A stretch of 64,000 nt of DNA from Desmodus rotundus (lineage: Eukaryota; Chordata; Mammalia; Chiroptera; Phyllostomidae), in NCBI RefSeq assembly GCF_022682495.2, contig NC_071393.1, positions 119,986,239 to 120,050,238 of the forward strand, in the 5' to 3' direction. Below are positions 34,810-45,595 of the stretch, in pieces. A model generated the notes under the pieces. It ran no database searches. It was not told the DNA's origin and worked only from the letters and a program-made list of their open reading frames with translations. Within the stretch, counting starts at the first letter, position 1. Each line of letters starts with the position of its first letter. The translations under genes and the position numbers were made by a program.

Positions 34810-35009
34810 CAGGGGTGTCCAACCGTTTGGCGTCTCTGGGCCACACTGGAATAAGAAGAGTTGTCTTGGGCCACATATTAAATACACTGCAACACATAAT
34901 CACAAAAAATCTCATCATGTTTTAAGTATATTTATGATTTTGGGTTGGGCTGCATTCACAGCCGTCCTGGGCCACATCTAGTCCATGGGCCATGAGTTGG
35001 ACACCCTTA
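34810..35009. mobile_element. hAT-like non-autonomous DNA transposon (MITE)
   Basis: About 200 bp with terminal inverted repeats CAGGGGTGTCCAAC (34810-34823) and GTTGGACACCCTTA (34996-35009), and inner mirrored 'GGGCCACACTGG' / 'CTGGGCCACATC' blocks. The CAGGGGTGTCCAAC end is typical of hAT elements that spread in several vertebrate lineages including bats. No ORF, so it depended on a transposase from elsewhere. An 8-bp target duplication is not evident (flanks GCAACAAT and ATTTACAT). Confidence 0.75.
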
Positions 35010-35029
35010 ATTTACATAAACTTTATACA

Positions 35030-35110
35030 TGTGATTTCATTTTTAAAAATCATATATATGATTTATATAAACATATATATATTATATACATATGTATATA
35101 TATGTTTATT
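35030..35110. repeat. AT-rich low-complexity tract
   Basis: Alternating TA-rich sequence with many CATATATATG-type palindromes, next to the hAT-like element. Likely length-unstable and able to extrude hairpins. Confidence 0.8.
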
Positions 35111-36534
35111 ATACTTGTCAATAGGGAATAAATAGTCTTTTCAGACTAGAAAACACTGGGGTTATAAAAAAGATAACCTTTCTTCTGGCCTGCAATTCAC
35201 ACTTCTAACCCTTGGAAATAAATATTCAGCCATGCGTGGCCTTCCAGTCCCAGGGGGACAGGAGGAGACCGTGCCCTCCGATGCAATATTCCAGCTATTT
35301 TGGCAAAGTGTAAGTTTAGAAACACCGTCTCCCACAGTCAGAAGTAACTTTTTTTTGTTCGTTCCAGGAACACATCTTTTCTTTTCTGGTAGGAAAATGG
35401 AATGCAGATAATTTAGGCAGAGAGAATAAACTTCTTAAGGCCACAGAAAAATAACCCTTTGAGATATGGATTTAGATGTTAATCCAAAAAACCCTGTTTT
35501 TATAGTAGACTAGACTCTTAGATCATGTAAGAGTCATGTAAGATCATTGATCCCTGTATGTTCCACCTCTCTTCCCAGGGGATTATATTTTAAAGCTGTT
35601 GATAACTAATTTCATTGGTAAATATCCCTGGATTTTTTTTTTTTTTACTTTTCTTGTTTCAACTCATGCTTTTATTTCTGTCTTGACATTAGCCATATAA
35701 AATTATTGCTAGGTACAATAAAGGGTTCTGGAAACAGCAAGGTTCAAAATTTTGTATAACCAAAATTTTTAATAATTATTCTGGAGGAAATAACAGTGGA
35801 GTGGACAATTCGAGAATTTGGCATCTTTTGGGTAAAATTACAATCTGCTTTGTCTTCCCTCATGCTTATATAATGCTGTGAACTTTTAGGATTAGAGTTG
35901 GATTGGTGACAAATGAGCGGTGAAGAGAGAAAGGGTTGGGAACACTCGCAAGGGTATTGGAGATGGGGAACTGATTTCTCCGGCACTGATAGACATTGAT
36001 CCCTTTTTCTTTTCCTTCTTAACTTAAGAAAAATGAAAGTCAAAGGGTAGGTAAACTTCTGCTTCTGGAGCTCTCTACGCAGCTTCATTGCATTCCCATT
36101 TTGTCATAGAGAGAAACAGAGGATAGGAATTGGAATGTGATGTCCATAAAATTGTGTTGCTATTATCTCAGCTGCTACCTTGCATGGCAATGGATGGTGT
36201 CCAGTCAGCCTGGAGCACCTCTGGTGTCCTATGTCATGGGGCAATATGTTCATGAAGAAAAGTGCCATGTGGAAAAGGGACACAATTCCAAATATGTGTA
36301 AACTGACAGGCACCACCTTTTATTTGTTGATTGTTTTTTATTCCTATACTTTAAAAAATGTCAGGGCCTACATTGATAAAAGGTGTTTATTGATCAGCCA
36401 TTTCTAATTTAGGCCTCATAATTTAAGACCCAATTCTAGGACCTATATATTTCAAAATGTTCTCCTATATAATTGAACTCACAATGATCTTTCTCTGAAA
36501 TAGAGCCATAATGTTTATTGACTCAGTTCCTCAA
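35111..36534. other. Unique non-coding sequence
   Basis: T-run at 35633-35646. A 114-codon minus-strand frame at 35744-36088 has no recognisable domain or splice context. 'TCATGTAAGAGTCATGTAAG' near 35524 is a small tandem repeat. Confidence 0.4.
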
Positions 36535-36670
36535 GGAGAGGCAATGCATCATGGTGAAGAGAAAACTGAACTGCAGATCAGAAGACCCAGGTTCTCGTTC
36601 CTAATATTTTTCGTTCATATATTTGGTCACATAATTCAATCCTTAGATCTCCTTCACTTGATTCAGCGAA
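36535..36670 (+). mobile_element. MIR SINE fragment
   Basis: 'ATGGTGAAGAGAAAACTGAA', 'CAGATCAGAAGACCCAGGTT', 'TTGGTCACATAATTCAATCC' follow the MIR tRNA-like and core part. Confidence 0.5.
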
Positions 36671-38574
36671 GGTCAGTCTGTATGGGAAAATGTCCACCAC
36701 ATGATACTGGACCAAAGGAGTTACCCAAAAGAATACCAAAGAGTCTCCCAGAGATGTGAAAACCAGCCACATGCCAAACTAGAAGTGACTCCTCCCACCA
36801 AAAGAGGCTGAGGCTTTCCCATAAGCCCCAAACCAGAATGTGGATCCTTTCAGAGAATAGGGCCTTCAAAGGAACCTATTGGACAGCGAAGTGTTGGGAA
36901 GAAATTAATTGCTAGGTTGATTAATGTCTTCATAAAGACATACTACTTTGATCATATGAAAGGAAATGGCAAATATTTATATTAAGGTATGAAGCAGAAG
37001 AGGAGGTCTACCACATGCAACTAGAAAAATCAAACAAAGCAAAAAAAAATCAACTCTGACAACATGTTGGGGCTATCACTAGATTTTTGATATGGAGGAA
37101 CTAGAGCCTGATAATTTACTGTGCATCCCTTATTGATCCCTGTATGTTACCATATAGAGTAATGGTAATAGTTTTTCATGGTGTGGATTCTTTGTTTCCC
37201 TGAGACTATATTTGCTTGGCTGGGGAATGGATCAGGTGCCCTTTTTTAAAGAAGCAATCAACTTCACAAGCTTCCATGGGTTTCAGATGGGCCCACCTCC
37301 CAACCAACCCCTTCCTTCCTCAGGCTAGACTGAAAGGCTTCTTTGGTTAAGCACCTCCCCCTGTATCATTTTGACCTCAATTGCACTGCACATGTGCCTG
37401 CCTTCCCCTGCTCCCACCTGGCGATCTGGTACCAAAGGGCATGAAGGGAGGAGACAATTTCAGGTGGTGGTATAGGTAATCAACATGTGTAATCTTTGTA
37501 TGACTATTTAAATTTTATGTTGGTATTTAACAATTTACATATTTCTCACCTTTTTCTGTACTTAAATGTAAAATCCTTATAGGAAAGGGTGAGAAAATGG
37601 AAATAAGACAGGAGGTAACATTTGTTGATATTCTAATCACAGCACTAGGCTTCAAACCTGTTACTTTATTTAAATATGAATGTTAGGAAACATTTCTGAT
37701 GCTTTTGGTATTCCCCTCACACTGTCCAGTATATTATTTTGCATTTGTAGTTACTTAAGTATTTGTGTTGATTGACATTATAATTTAAACTACTTAAAAA
37801 CTGAGTAAGTTTGGTTTGCTCAAAAGGCTCATGTCCTTTCTTATTAGGCAAGATGGTTATTGCCTGGTCAATTTCCTGAAAAAGCATGGCAAAGAAGTGG
37901 TCATTTTCTACAGAAATCATTGGTGTAGTTTCTCACCCATTTCCCAGAGCCTTTCTGGAGCTAAAGCCAAGTACAGTGCCCAGTTATTCTTTATGCTATG
38001 AGTTCTGGGATGAAGGCTGCCAATGCGTGAAAATGGAGTCATATCTTCCCTTGGAAAAAGCCATTTCCCCATGGGATGGGATGCAGACCCTTCTAGAATA
38101 TAAGGTTTTCCAAAAGGGGCACAGTCAGCTGTTGGGTGTTTGGAGTGCTACCTGAGGAAAGACCAGGGAACTTCACAATGGAACAAATGACTCAGCTTTT
38201 GGAAAATCAAATTTAGGATGCAGTTTTGGTTAGTAATAACACTATATTTTCTTTCTTTTAAAAAGTGTAGGAAGAACAAAATCAATCCAAACACATGGAC
38301 AGGCTCTTTGTTTTTAGTTGCTAAAGAGATGGAAGCAAAATACTATAGAAAATGCTTATGTACCTGTTAAGTAAGAAAGGGAAGATAAAAAATTAGTTAT
38401 AATCTATAACTTATATAAAACCTTATATAAAAACTATCCAAACTAGACACATATTATTTAAAGGAATATAATTCTGGTAAAAATATGTGAAGTGATTTGA
38501 GAGCATTGGTAGTTGAGGAGGACTAATAAGCAAGATAATACCAATCAGCACTGAGAAAATTGCTTATCTTTTAG
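36671..38574. other. Unique non-coding sequence
   Basis: No gene or repeat recognised. The longest frame, 89 codons at 37886-38155, lacks domains. Confidence 0.4.
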
Positions 38575-38760
38575 GAAGCATTATAGCTCAGTGGTTTAAA
38601 GTCTGGGAAGTGCAGTCATATCACCTGAATGGAATCCTAGCTGCAGGAATAGCTCTGTAACATTGGTGAAGTTACATCAGAAAACCTGAGAAATATCTGA
38701 GGATAAAATTAAAATATACATGGATCATGCACAGTAAAATAGATGGAATATACTAAGTTG
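38575..38760 (+). mobile_element. MIR SINE
   Basis: 'ATTATAGCTCAGTGGTTTAA', 'AGTCTGGGAAGTGCAGTCAT', 'GAATGGAATCCTAGCTGCAG' and 'GCTCTGTAACATTGGTGAAG' follow the MIR head and core. The tRNA-like A-box part is unusually readable. Confidence 0.65.
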
Positions 38761-40179
38761 AATAAATAGTATTATAATTTCTTTAACATCAATTATTGAG
38801 AGGATTAGGAAATTTTCAATCTTGCTAATGTATACAAAATTGAGCTATGGCATGAAAAATATATGGTATGGTAATAAAGAGACAGGCACTGAACTTTGAC
38901 ATTATTGTTTAAGACCATATAAATCCACAAAGGCATCCAGAAATGCAAATGAAACAGTGACAATTCCAATGCCTTGTAAATTATAAAGCCCGAGACACCT
39001 GAAGATTCTGGGACTTTTTTCCCTATTACATGCCTTACTTGTATTTCCCCCTATTACCACTTTCATCTGTGTTTACAGTTTTGCAAGTTTGTGAGTGCTC
39101 AGTGGTTGAGCCAGGGTATAAGCATTTTATGGGTGTTCTTGGACTTCAAGGATCCTGCCTGGGGTACCTGGGCAACATGATCCAGGTGGATAAAGAGATG
39201 CTCCAGGGACATTTCCTGTCTCTGCAGCACAGTGATCTTTTTGTTTTGGTGACTAGACAGTCCATGGAAAAGGAAAGGCACCCAAATAGGGATTACCTGT
39301 TGGGCAGGCTTCGTGTAGCCACTTGAAGGAAATAGCCAATTCCCACCCCAAATCCATTTTCACATTTTCTTATTAACAAATCCTCAATTTTGTGTACAAT
39401 GACATGTGCCCAGCTTTAAAATAAAACAAATAAGAAAACATTTCCCTACCTCCCCAGCAGCTAAGTGGACATGTATCTTGATTTGACAGGTGACATCTAC
39501 ACACGTGTTCGATGGTACCTAAAGAAAGGCTGCTGAAAGGGATCTGACTTAGGTGCAGAGGACACACCCTTCACCTTTCAGCCTGCCTGGATATGATGAC
39601 TGGAACTTCAGCATCCAGAGTGGATCATAAGTAATATTATGGATGGGAGTCATGTTCTAGAAATGGTGGAACACAGAGATAAAAATAGAAGCAACTGGGT
39701 TGCACGTGGTTTTGTGGAAAATTCTATAGCAGCCTTAAACTACCTAATACTGGCCTTTTTTGAGAGAATAAACCTTTGCAGTGTTTATACCACTATTTTT
39801 ATATCACTGTTATTCACACTAAGCACAATTTCCAATTACTACCTATAGAAGCTTTGGTTGGGTCCCAATCAATTGTATTGCCTCAAACAGGAAAGAGCTT
39901 AACCCCAAGCTGCCTCTCATATCTGTGGATGTTCCATGCTCAGAAAGTACAATATCAGCTGCTCAGATACTGTTGTTGTTTAGCCAAACAACTTCTCAGC
40001 CTCAAATAGCAGAAAGATAACTCACATTGCCCTTAGCACTGAGTTCCCTTTTTGTAAGTAATTGACAAGGGTTGGACCAGTTGAATAGACATTGCCCAAT
40101 GATCTTTTAAAACCTCATAGTGTCCCAAATCCTACCAAATTCTAAAAGAGACTAACCAACAGACTGACTGATGACTCAT
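38761..40179. other. Unique non-coding sequence
   Basis: A 98-codon plus-strand frame at 39030-39326 lies in moderately GC-rich DNA, but with no domain, start context or splice sites that single it out. Nothing else recognised. Confidence 0.4.
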
Positions 40180-40385
40180 TCACCATCTGATGATCACTAA
40201 TACTCATATTTCAAGCAATGTGTTGATCACCTTTTGCCCACCAAGAGCTAGGTAGGTTCACAGCATACAAAGATGAATTAGAAACAGTTCTAAGTCCACC
40301 TTTCATTTTAATCTAGCAGGAAATACACTAAACCAGAGCTGAAATAAATATTATGAGGGGTCCAGTAGGTGGTGATACCTTCTCC
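40180..40385 (-). mobile_element. Possible L2 LINE 3' remnant
   Basis: 'ATGTGTTGATCACCTTTTGC', 'CATACAAAGATGAATTAGAA', 'CAGTTCTAAGTCCACC' and 'CTAGCAGGAAATACACTAAA' have the order of reverse L2 but are heavily diverged. Confidence 0.38.
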
Positions 40386-40466
40386 AAACCACAGTGCAGT
40401 TCATTTAGCACTAGATCTAGTTGAAATCACTTTCCCTCCATGCTGGCATTTTTAGGGTTTTTTCTC

Positions 40467-40516
<50 letters not shown>

Positions 40517-40559
40517 CATACATAGATACATAGATAGATACATAGATAGATGATAGACA
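40467..40559. repeat. GATA tetranucleotide microsatellite
   Basis: Perfect GATA/ATAG run at 40467-40513 (about 12 units), then an imperfect part with CATA interruptions to about 40559. Very probably polymorphic. The ISIYLSIYLS-type translation on the minus strand is an artefact. Confidence 0.97.
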
Positions 40560-41189
40560 GAAAGGAAAAGACCCATGCTCTATTTTCTGATAGCAATTTT
40601 TGCCCAATTTTTCACTACTGTCAAGGTATCTGCTGCGGTTTTTAACAATTTCAGAAGGCAGTAAGTCCTCCAGAAATGCCAGGCTTGAAATCTGATAGAC
40701 AGCAGAGTGAACAGATAAGAGATCCTTCAAGGCAGTTCACCTCTGTGGTAGTTCTTTTGAGACAGAACACACATATACACACATCTACTGACATACGCAC
40801 CAAGTGTTTGAAATAAGTAATTCCTGAAAGAGAAGCACTAGGAGAACAGATGGCCCAAGGTTTGTGGCTGGCCTTAGAAGAACTTACTGTTCACTTATTT
40901 ATAAATGTAAACAGAGTCCCATTAGTCTTTAACTCAAGAAAGAAAGACATATGAGAGGAAATAGTCATAGATGGCCTTTATGACATTTTCCCCCATGTGG
41001 AGCATGGAAACTCATTCTCAGTATTGGATTTTTGGCTAGATCGTTCTCCCACCCAGAGGCTGGCTCTGCAGAAGTCATAATCAGACCTTTGAAGTAACAT
41101 CTGCTCTTCCTCTGAATATAGATGCCTCTCCTTTCCTCTGCTTCTCCCTCCTTGCTTTCCCCTCCCCACTTATTAAACTGATTGCATGC
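40560..41189. other. Unique non-coding sequence
   Basis: Nothing recognised. The overlapping minus-strand frames near 40965-41222 have no domain. Confidence 0.4.
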
Positions 41190-41470
41190 AAAATTAATTA
41201 TCAGTCCTGTCACATCTTGCACTGCTAACAGTGGTCAGTATTGAATTATGGGGAATGCAAATGCAATTTTCAGCAGCCTAATTGCTTCTCCTGTACCCAG
41301 TGAAACGTTACATTAAATACCCATGCCAAGCAGATTGTATTCAATTTCCATAACAAAACAGTGGGATTTCATTATCGGAATCTCTAGCATCTACTCACAA
41401 GATTCTCTCCTAACTGCTCTATCAGGCTGGTCTTGGATAAAGCAAATTTGTTTCCAGAGAAGCAGCTGCA
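41190..41470. promoter_or_regulatory. Candidate conserved non-coding element (POU/homeodomain motifs)
   Basis: Unique block with 'GCATGCAAAATTAATTATCA', a perfect octamer ATGCAAAT at 41255-41262, 'CAGCAGCCTAATTGCTTCTC', 'TTACATTAAATACCCATGCC' and GAGAAGCAGCTGCAGAG (E-box CAGCTG). The clustered TAATTA and octamer motifs in non-repetitive DNA are the usual look of deeply conserved neural or developmental enhancers. Confidence 0.35.
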
Positions 41471-41819
41471 GAGTGAGATAATAACATGCCCTGTATCAAG
41501 TGGTCCGTGAGAGTGACAGATGACTAATGTGTTCCATAGACAATGATTGAGAGCTTCTACTGTCTTTTTCTCAAAGAGCTCAGACTAAATAGAAGTGAAG
41601 AGAGGATGCAAACAAATAACTATGGTAACTTTAATGTGTACCAATAGACATATCTTCAAGGGAACACTAATAACATAGAATATGCTACAGTTACAGAAGA
41701 AGACTGAGATATTCACCAAAATCTTAAAAGAGAAATGAACACATGAGTTGACCAAGGAGAGATTGAGTAGGAGTTCATTAGGCAGACATAATGGAGAAAA
41801 GCACTTTAGAAAAAATAGT
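41471..41819. other. Unique non-coding sequence
   Basis: Nothing recognised. Confidence 0.35.
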
Positions 41820-41975
41820 ACTAATAACTAGCATTTATGAGAGCTTAATTGTGCTAATCTTGGTTGAAGCACATTATATGTTTTACAACATTTAATCCTC
41901 AAAATAACCCTATGAGATATTATTGCCATCTTATCAAGGAGGAAACTGAGACACTGAAAGATTAAGAAACTACCC
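41820..41975 (-). mobile_element. MIR SINE
   Basis: 'ACTAGCATTTATGAGAGCTT', 'TTTACAACATTTAATCCTCA', 'ATAACCCTATGAGATATTAT', 'AGGAGGAAACTGAGACACTG' are the reverse complement of MIR. It ends against the LTR that starts at 41980. Confidence 0.8.
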
Positions 41976-41979
41976 TGAT

Positions 41980-42397
41980 TGCAATGGTTAATTTTATATG
42001 TCAACTTGATTGGCCATGGGCTTCCCTGATTAGACATTATTTCTGGGCGTGTCTGTAAGGGTGTTTTTGGATGACGTCAGTATGTGAATCAGTGGACTCA
42101 GTAGAGTAGGTTGCCCTCTTCATGTGGGTGGGCATCATTCCATTCACTGAGGGCCTGAATAGAATAAAAAGTAGAGAAAAGGGAGAATTCTAAGGAAGGA
42201 AATCCTCTCTTCCTGGTTCTCAGTCCTTTGGACTTTGGCTGAATTACAGTACTGGAATTCCTGGAAATCCAGCTGACAGATGGCAAGTCTTGGAACTTCT
42301 CAGCCTACACGATGATGTGAGCCAATTCCTTATAAAATATTCATATATACATACATACATATATATGTAATTTCTCTAGAAAACCCTGATTAATACA
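41980..42397 (+). mobile_element. Solo LTR, ERVL (MLT2-like)
   Basis: Opens TGCAATGGTTAATTTTATAT, 'GTCAACTTGATTGGCCATGG', then 'GGGTGTTTTTGGATGACGTC', 'GGGTGGGCATCATTCCATTC', 'GAGGGCCTGAATAGAATAAA', 'CTTGGAACTTCTCAGCCTAC', 'GAGCCAATTCCTTATAAAAT' and ends 'AACCCTGATTAATACA'. This is the order of an ERVL LTR of MLT2 type, about 418 bp, in sense orientation. No internal viral sequence. A TATATACATACATA tract lies before its end. Confidence 0.8.
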
Positions 42398-42686
42398 TAT
42401 TTTGGGTACTGAGAGTAGTTCTAAAGGAACAGATTTTTACAGTGTGTGTTTTCTGATTGGTTCCAGGGCTTCTGGCATTGGCTCTCCAATCTGATTAGCT
42501 TTGAAAATACTGTTGACTCTATTTCCCATAGTAAAGAGACAACCAATAGTTTGTGGTATGAACAATTGATAGAAATGCCCAAAATATCTACACTGGATAT
42601 TTCTAATCAACCACTTATAAGAAGCAAGGATCTAGGTGACTCTCTACACGATGCGTTCTAATATTTTTGGCAGAGTAAAGGATACA

Positions 42687-42745
42687 GTGACATGGTTGGC
42701 TTTTATGTAGCCAACAAATAACAGTAAGAATTTGAAGTATTTGCC
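42687..42745. repeat. Local duplication, copy 1
   Basis: A 59-bp segment beginning GTGACATGGTTGGCTTTTAT and ending GAAGTATTTGCC. It recurs at 43824-43883 with one inserted G and one C-to-T change. The flanks do not match. Confidence 0.92.
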
Positions 42746-42814
42746 CCAGCAGGATGAAGTCACAGTTAAGCAAGGAAGACAGACCTAGATCACTAAAGGC
42801 CATATTGGACATCT

Positions 42815-43135
42815 CAGGAGGTTAGAATTAATCTGTAGGCAGTGAGGAGTCAAAAAATTTTTTTAAAAAAGTAACAAGGTCAGACTTGCATTGTAGGAGT
42901 ACTATTGTATAAGTAGACAGAAGGATTGATTAGAGGTAGCCAGACCTGGAAGCTGGGCAATCAAGGCTTTCTAGTAGCCAGTCATGCCATATTTAGACAA
43001 GAGATGATAGATGAGAGGCTGAGCCATGGGAACAGCATCTGGGATGAGGGAGAGACAATATATGAGAGAGAAGTAGTGAAGGGGTGCATTTGACACAACT
43101 CGGTAATAGATTGAAGTAATGGACATAGGATTAGA
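42815..43135 (-). mobile_element. L2 LINE remnant
   Basis: 'GTAACAAGGTCAGACTTGCA', 'ATTGATTAGAGGTAGCCAGA', 'ACAAGAGATGATAGATGAGA' and 'TAGATTGAAGTAATGGACAT' match, in order, the reverse strand of L2 3' sequence. It is partly overlapped by the 151-codon minus-strand open frame (42971-43426), which is not considered a gene. Confidence 0.55.
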
Positions 43136-43429
43136 AACAGTCAATCTACTCTTCAGACCTCCTTTCCCTGTTCCAAAACCCACCAGGTACCTTGAAATAA
43201 TAAGCAAGGGGAAAGGTTGGAACAGAAAAAGAGGGAGAATGATTAAAAGAGAGGCTTGGGAGGGGGAATTAAAAAATTGGAGTGTTCTGAGAGAATTGGT
43301 AAGCCTGAGAAATGTCCGCAAACTGTCCATGCATTCCATGGAACCAATGTGGACCAGCCATTGACATTCATAAACTACAGACCAGCAGATGCAGGAGTTT
43401 AGAGAGTCTGCTGCTTGAATAGTCACACT

Positions 43430-43560
43430 CCCTTGTTTTATAGATGAGGAAATGGGGTCTCGAGAGATTGAAGTGGCTTATCTCACATCACTTAGCTGGT
43501 TTCCTACAGATCAAAATCCATGCCTCCCATTTCTGTTTGTTTTGGATCATAACACCTTTA
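43430..43560 (-). mobile_element. MIR SINE fragment
   Basis: 'TTTTATAGATGAGGAAATGG', 'GGTCTCGAGAGATTGAAGTG', 'CACATCACTTAGCTGG' are the reverse complement of the MIR core. Confidence 0.7.
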
Positions 43561-43823
43561 AGTAATAGCCAATTCCCTTCTCACGGGGGATTGAGAAGGG
43601 ATTTGGCTAAACACTGGGTCCTGACCTAATTTGCCTCAGACAGTCAGTTATTATTGGGGACACTAGAGTATTCTGCCCAATTCCTCCTCATCCCAGCGCC
43701 AAGGATGCACATACTCAGCTACTGGGAGTGTGTGTGAGCTGCTCACTGCTCTCAGCTGGGCACCTCTCCAGGAATTACTCTCTGCTGAAGGAAGTTACCT
43801 GTGGCTATAGGGACTGTTGGAGA

Positions 43824-43883
43824 GTGACATGGGTTGGCTTTTATGTAGCTAACAAATAACAGTAAGAATTTGAAGTATTTGCC
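43824..43883. repeat. Local duplication, copy 2
   Basis: A 60-bp segment beginning GTGACATGGGTTGGCTTTTA, near identical (about 97%) to 42687-42745, in the same orientation, about 1.1 kb downstream. Confidence 0.92.
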
Positions 43884-43886
43884 TCG

Positions 43887-43926
43887 GGATTAGTCTCTTG
43901 AACATCAAGGATTAGTCTCTTGAACA
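43887..43926. repeat. Two-copy 18-bp repeat, period 22
   Basis: GGATTAGTCTCTTGAACA occurs at 43887-43904 and 43909-43926, four bases apart, immediately after local duplication copy 2. Confidence 0.9.
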
Positions 43927-43927
43927 A

Positions 43928-44640
43928 TGTGAAACCATAAAGGTATTTTGAGCAGAGAAGTGACTTCCTGAGAAAATATTTAAAGACATGTGCAAGGTTA
44001 GATGAAAAAAGAGAGGAAATGGAGGGGAAGCTAATTGTGAGACTAATACCATGACATTATAAAGATCTGTACTAATGTGGGGGTATTAAAGTACAGAAAA
44101 GATGACACCATTTTAAAGGAAGAATATACCTAACAGGGTGGCTGGTAGGAGTTTAAAACTGGAAGAAATAGAGAATTCATGCCTAAATGAAGGGAGAATT
44201 AATGGTACCATATCCTAAACTAGATCATTAATTTAAAGAGAACTGGTGGGGACGCGCGGAGAAAATGAAGGTTTTTCTGATGTTTGAGATGATAGAGAAA
44301 CAGTCAAGCAGGGATATATAGGAGACAGTTGGACATGGAGGACTAGGGGCCAAGACCAAGAAAGAGGTGAAGAAAGAGGTTTTTGAAGATTTTTCTTTGG
44401 AGGAAATAGTTGGAGTCTTGAAAGTGTATAGAATTTGAAGGCAATAGAAAGTAGAGACAAATTCAAAAGATAACACTCAAAAGTTGGGGGGGTGTCTATA
44501 ATTAGGAGGTGGTAAGAGAAAGTAACGGCACCATAGGAGAAAGAAAGAAGTAACTGAAGAAGGGAAAGGAGCAGGAAAGTGGAACCTACAGGAAAGAGAG
44601 CATTTCGGGAGCCAAGGAATGATCATCTCTACCCAAATAC
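43928..44640 (-). mobile_element. L2 LINE remnant
   Basis: 'TTTGAGCAGAGAAGTGACTT' near 43950, 'AGATGATAGAGAAACAGTCA' near 44287, 'GGAGACAGTTGGACATGGAG' near 44321, then 'GGGGGGGTGTCTATAATTAG' and 'CGGGAGCCAAGGAATGATCA' follow the reverse strand of L2 3' sequence. Minus-strand frames of 73-82 codons over it are incidental. Confidence 0.55.
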
Positions 44641-44684
44641 CAAAGAGAAATAAGTCAAACAAGTACTGATTGGATTGGTTTCCT

Positions 44685-44815
44685 CCTCTCTGTAACAAGA
44701 ATGATAATTATTATGAGGTACTCCTGCAAATTAAATAAAATCATGTACATTAAGCATTTAGTGTGAGGCTAGGCACAAGAAAAGCATTTAGTCAACATTA
44801 TCTGCTGTTATAAAT
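44685..44815 (+). mobile_element. MIR SINE, 3' half
   Basis: 'CTCTCTGTAACAAGAATGAT', 'AATTATTATGAGGTACTCCT', 'AAATTAAATAAAATCATGTA', 'GAGGCTAGGCACAAGAAAAG' and 'CATTTAGTCAACATTATCTG' match MIR in order. Confidence 0.75.
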
Positions 44816-45464
44816 ATAATTACTAATCAATATCCAACTATGCTGAGTGCTTTTCTAGTTACACATTCAAATATGGCGCAGCTCTCACTTTCGAAGAGAT
44901 CAATGTCGATACAAAGAAAAGATGTAAGCGGGTAAATACCATTGTGTGGTACTGAGTTTATAAGGAAGATGCATACACTGTAGAGAGGAGCTCTGGAGCG
45001 AGAGAGGCGAACACTTTGTGAGTCCTTTGTCAGGTACAAATGGTAGGATTAGCCTTACGTATTAAGATTTAACCTTAGAATAAAATTTACTGAGCCAGTT
45101 CATATAGTATTGAATATGTATAATTATTATATTCCTTTGCTTAAACCTGGAGGGACTGACTCTTGGGAGAGAACAGCCAAGATCAAGGGTCTTAACATTT
45201 TTCCTCTGCACGCAGGCTACTTGTTTGCTTTTTCCACCACAAATAAATTAGAACGGCTTTGAATAAGGGACATTTTTTGTAGCTTGAACAATAGTTGATC
45301 TTCAAACCCAAATTACAAATTAGGAAAACAAGTAAATTTTTTATAACATGGCAAAAATAGGATTTGGCTAAATCTGACAGCTTTCTCAAGAGCAACTGTT
45401 TATTACTCAAGAAATGGATCGTATCACCTTTGTCTGAATCCAGGGTTTTTTTTCAAACCTTTCT
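44816..45464. other. Unique non-coding sequence
   Basis: Nothing recognised. Confidence 0.35.
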
Positions 45465-45595
45465 ACTCAAAGTATACTCTGACCAGCAGCCCGGGCATCA
45501 TGGGGATACTTGTTTCAAATGCAGAATCTCAGGCCCTGTTCCAAGCCTGCTGAGTCAGAAGCTGCGTTTTAATAAGAACTGCAGGGGCAGTGTGT
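45465..45595 (-). mobile_element. MER5A-like hAT-Charlie remnant
   Basis: 'CTCAAAGTATACTCTGACCA', 'GCATCATGGGGATACTTGTT', 'TTCAAATGCAGAATCTCAGG', 'CCTGCTGAGTCAGAAGCTGC' and 'GTTTTAATAAGAACTGCAGG' follow the MER5-type non-autonomous DNA transposon in reverse. Confidence 0.6.

Noticed and set aside
35546..37145. Shared TTGATCCCTGTATGTT near 35547 and 37132
   Set aside because: A 16-base match with unlike flanks is compatible with chance in AT-rich 64 kb.
40452..40730. Protein-like repeats (ISIYLS) on the minus strand
   Set aside because: Direct translation of the GATA microsatellite.
42971..43426. 151-codon minus-strand open frame, the longest in the window
   Set aside because: It overlaps an L2 remnant, shows no domain, signal or splice context, and a frame of this length is expected by chance somewhere in 64 kb on two strands.
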